Part shown: positions 59,977 to 64,000 of the stretch, one piece after another
Position numbering within the stretch: the stretch's first letter is position 1
How the letters are laid out: each line of letters opens with the position of its first letter
From: Acanthaster planci
Lineage: Eukaryota; Echinodermata; Asteroidea; Valvatida; Acanthasteridae
DNA length: 64,000 nucleotides
Direction: 5' to 3'
Assembly: GCF_001949145.1 (NCBI RefSeq)
Contig: NW_019091454.1
Coordinates: forward strand, 668,948 to 732,947
Position numbers and translations under genes: made by a program
The notes under the pieces: model-generated
Told to the model about the DNA's origin: nothing
Seen by the model: the letters and a program-made list of their open reading frames with translations, nothing else
The model's database searches: none

Positions 59977-62029
59977 GAGCTAAAACGTCATGACTTTTTT
60001 TTTTTTGGATCAAACACAAATTAAGAAATTGTAGGATAATATTTACTGCATTCTCTGGACTATTCATTCAGTGTTTTGTCAAAGGCACATACTTCTTTTC
60101 CGACTGATAAAATGCACAGCAACACTTTCGATTTTTAATCACACAAATCAAGTTCATTTTTCTTTACAACTTGGCATATGACTGTATGTACATTGAACTG
60201 ATGAAACTTAAAAATCCGAGCAATAAATTTTACTTAGACTTAATTTTTTTGTACGTTTACTCTCTGCTGGAATGTATAAAAACAGTCAGAAATCCTTTTT
60301 GAAGATGAGTATACTGAAACTTGTCCTGGACAAGTGGGGCCACTGTTATTGTTGTGTAATTTCATTTATTGCGATATGCTTCACATATGTTGGCGTCCCA
60401 TTGCCAGATGGAAATTTAGTTGATTTAGAACAGTTGTGCATGGTCAGTACGTAACTGCTGCAGACAGCAGCGTTTTTTGGCGTGAGCAGACAATGCATTT
60501 TGTGGCTGTCTATAAAAATTGAACAGTGAAAAAACAAGGATTTTCACCAAACTATGGTTATTTAAAAGAAAAAGTATGTATATGTAAAGAGTAGGGTGTG
60601 TTTCTTGCATGAAATTCAGGGAAGAAAATAGACAAGTGCAAATAATTAAAATGTGATTTTATTGACTCACTAACCATGACCAAAATTTAAAAAAATGCGA
60701 ATTTGATAGCAAAAATGTCTTCACTGATATCTCTCCATATTGAGTTTTCCTTGCGTAATGCACCAAGCCATAACATAGTAAAGGTTCTGAAAAATCTTCC
60801 TGACATTCCACCATAGCCACAACACTCTTTTTGCAAAGGGCTGAGTGTCATTTTCAAATCAAATAGTCTCGATTCTTGCTCTTAGTATCGAAACAAGGCA
60901 TAGTTGTACTCAAATGAATATTGCTGTTCTCACTGTTGCCTTTGGTATGGATACTAGCGATACCAGTTGCACTGTAATTCGAATACAGGCAACTTATGGT
61001 GAACACGATTATTGATGGGAAGCTTGGACCGGAAATATCTTAGTAAACTTTGTCAGGCTTGCAGGAACAGAAATTCAACATTCAGGGCAAATGTCAACAA
61101 AAGCAAAGATTTATTGCCCCCCAGTGAGGAAAAGAGAAGTGTTTGAAAGGCATTTAGAACTGAAAATTTCAATGAGTACGGTGACCCACTAATATCATGG
61201 AATGTAGAATGGAAAAATAATTCCCCTGTTCTATATCTGTGCCCCTAATTTAAAATGTAAGTTTACATTATACAAATACACACAAATAGTGTCTCCTAAA
61301 ATCATATATCACATTCCTGTGTACCCCACGTATGTTCGGTCCCCATAGACTGTGCATGCATTTAGCCTGTGTATTCGCGCATGCGCATTAGTGGCATAAT
61401 GAAAAAGTTATTCTAGCAGACAACACATATCAGTGGTGACCCATGTGAGGGATTTGTCCTGCCATTTCCCTTGAAGACCTCGTGTGTGAATAAATTGCTG
61501 AGAGGCTATCAATTGATGATATTTAATAGCTTCTGGTAAAAAAGATCGCTGGAAAATAATTTTAAAAAGTGACAAGGTTGATTTTATGACAAAATATGAT
61601 CATGAAAAATTATCAGTTTTTTTTACGAAGCTTTGTGTCTAATTTTCACAATTTTGCCGAGTTTACCATCAAATAACTTTGATGCCACATGAAAGACTAG
61701 TAAAAAAAAAATAGTTTTTTTGAAATTCACCCCCATTTTTCTTTGGGACCCATTTTCGTCATTTTCCATGTTTTTACCTTACTAACACGTAGTGTCCAAT
61801 TTCAACACTTGTGTCGAATTCCACTCAGATCATTGGTGATACTGTCTGGAAGACTAATAATTTTTTTGCATCTATCAGCTCATTTTTTTCAAGATTGAGA
61901 GCCAACTGCTTTGTTAATAAATGTGAACATTGTAATTGAAATGACACTACCCTAATTGGCTTTTTTGCAATTTTGCGAAAAAAGGCCTTCTTTTTCTTCT
62001 TTTTTTTTTTTTTTTTGGCTTCTTCTTCT
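59977..62029. other. Downstream stretch, no gene seen
   Basis: AT-rich; AATAAA at about 60222; poly-T and (TTC)n runs at 61985-62035. No gene recognised. Confidence 0.4.
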
Positions 62030-62360
62030 TCTTCTGCTCAAAAGCCTGTTTGTTTTGTAAACGTTTTTTGTCACCGCCACAACTTAGGATTTTCATCAAA
62101 CTTATGCCGATGAAGAACCCTTATGCACAGATGGTCCTAGAAACATGATGTTATAATGACATCATCAAGCAATTTATTTTATTTGAGCCCATTGACTTTG
62201 TACACGTTTTCGAGGCGCTATTTTCCTACCTTAGTAATCGTTGATCATCGTCAAATTTACAGCAAGCACTAACTATAAAACAAAGATAATTCTGAAATAT
62301 TTACGTCATGATGACGTCATCCAGTGATTTATTATTAAATTTTGAATATTTATATATTCA
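62030..62360. repeat. Block related to the 21440-22440 array
   Basis: Shares ttgactttgtacacgtttt, atcgttgatcatcgtcaaa and tcatgatgacgtcatc with the array, in the same order. Confidence 0.55.
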
Positions 62361-64000
62361 GCTAAATGTATAAAAATCCATATAAAATCAACTGTGGCCT
62401 CCCGCAATATCCTGTTTGCAGCAAGTGCCAGGATAAAATGTGGTCTTGAATTCATCTTGTGGGGGTCATATCATGTGACCCTTCCTTCCAGTCGAAACCG
62501 GAAGTGGCCTTATTGTTTAAAAGTGGTAATAGGTATCAAGTTGTTTTCAACGGTTTTAGTCTGTTGGGTCATAGTATTCTTCAAATCATCCACTGATGAC
62601 GTCACGTAATTGTCGAGCGCCCTCTAGCACAGGTTAAAAATTACGAAAAATGAATTTTGAATAGATGTCTGTGGCGAAGTTTGTCCGAATCGCCTGAAAA
62701 ATGATGTACATGACCATTTTTACCCAGTCAACGTGTATAAAGTTTGGGGCTGATGACGTGATCAGACCAGAAGTTACAATAAAAACTTCTTTTATTCTTC
62801 AAAATTCGGTAAAAAATCAACCATAAGAGATATAAGCGTGAATTGTGCATGAGATGACAGCTTAAACATTGAAGTCAGCTTCATGAAGTGCATAACTGAT
62901 GTACTTTTTCACATATGTGAAGCGCCGTCGACAAAAACCCCTAAAATATAAATTGCCAACTCGAAAATCCAATTCGCATGCTGGGCACATGCTATTGAGT
63001 GTGTGTGGACGCCCAATATCTGCCTGCAACATAGACGGCGCACCATGCGTATGCCATATACTCGGGACCTGGCAAAATGCCGACCACGTGCTGCAGACAG
63101 CAGATCATATTGTACATGTATGGAACGCCAAAAGGGACAATTGTTTAAGATACCTATTCCTAGCATTATATGTGATATTGTTTTCAGATCATACCAAGCA
63201 TCATCGGTTGCATGAATATTAAACTTCCTGTACTTCAGGGCACAACATTTTAAGGATGCAGATTACCAGCAAAAAATTGCGGTGATGATCATAGGGTATA
63301 AAAGGTGCTTATGGTTGTGAAACAGATGGTGCGTAGCAAGCATCCAATGCGCTCTGGCTATGGATGTACCGGACACGCCGGAAAGCGGTAATTGGCCAGA
63401 TGTTATAGCCTGGGCAGTTTAAACTCCTCCATGGTTTAACATGGTAAAGTATCAGTACACATTAACCTTTTACATCTCTACAAGTACATGTATACATGTA
63501 TTTTATTGAGATTAGAAATGTTGGCCATTATAGCGTGATTTCTAATCAAGCCTAAGTCATTGCTCTTTGAAGCTGGATCACAAACAAAATGAGACTGCTT
63601 TTTATACATAAAGCAAGGTAAAATACTAGCATTTTGTACCTACACCTGTAGCATACAAAATAAGTGCATACATGATGTTCATGGCATGTTTCTCACTCGG
63701 TCATTTTATGCATGTATAAGTACCCTATTAACAAATTCTTGTGAACTCTACTTTTGTCTAAACTTAAGAGTTAAGTTTCAAACCTGATATGCACTTTATC
63801 CTTGGTATGTGTGCACGTACTTGTCTCTCAAGGAAGTGTCTTCTCTAAGGGTGCATGTACTGGCAGGTGTTATACCGTGTTAATTTCACCAAGGCTGAGA
63901 CATGGGGGTTTGTGAATTTAATCAAATTCCTTGATTTAACTTTCTTAATTTAAGTTCAAATTTGTTTAATTTTGTCACAAAACAAATAAAACTATTACAC
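62361..64000. other. Window end, no gene seen
   Basis: Further gatgacgtcac-type motifs at 62595 and 62751. Overlapping ORFs at 62899-63222 on both strands are unrecognised. Confidence 0.4.

Overview
This is a window of animal nuclear DNA, not prokaryotic: it is gene-poor and intron-rich, with many decayed transposable elements and one 428-base assembly gap (52443-52870). The repeat types (CR1/L2-like LINEs with a 2A-like peptide, Ty3/Gypsy, eukaryotic tyrosine-recombinase elements, long-TIR foldback elements, pervasive TACATGTA runs) suggest a marine invertebrate, perhaps an echinoderm, hemichordate, cephalochordate or mollusc. That placement is a guess.

The only host gene I can support is thymidylate kinase (DTYMK), on the + strand. 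Five coding exons (9952-10075, 23243-23351, 34503-34593, 42632-42820, 58873-58983) have consistent phases and splice sites and give one uninterrupted 207-residue protein with P-loop, DRY and LID motifs. A 624-base coding sequence is thus spread over about 49 kb.

Upstream (1-9951) are a short palindromic MITE (937-1034), a 687-bp foldback element with a perfect 9-bp target duplication (1050-1736), and a tyrosine-recombinase relic on the - strand. That relic is split by a 3.53-kb element with inverted termini (4672-8201), which carries an internally deleted Ty3/Gypsy fragment. Removing the element and one 8-bp target copy restores the recombinase reading frame.

Intron 1 (10076-23242) holds nested inverted repeats, a second foldback copy, a hammerhead-like motif of the Penelope type, a probable SINE, MITEs, and one copy of an unrecognised coding repeat. 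Intron 2 (23352-34502) holds a 145-175-bp tandem array, a 2-kb element with a recurring 16-bp internal motif, a Gypsy integrase relic and a LINE reverse-transcriptase relic. Intron 3 (34594-42631) holds a TIR element, a gag-like relic and a CR1/L2-like LINE 5' part with a 2A-like motif and endonuclease. Intron 4 (42821-58872) holds a transposase-like zinc-finger pseudogene, another LINE reverse transcriptase, the longer copy of the unrecognised coding repeat, and a LINE 3' end. Downstream (58984-64000) are a MITE and more satellite-like repeat.

The observations most worth following are the split recombinase with its scarless empty site, 11-12-bp TACATG-type insertions inside decayed coding sequence, the unrecognised two-copy coding repeat, the 2-kb element with repeated internal motifs, and the 2A-like and hammerhead-like motifs.
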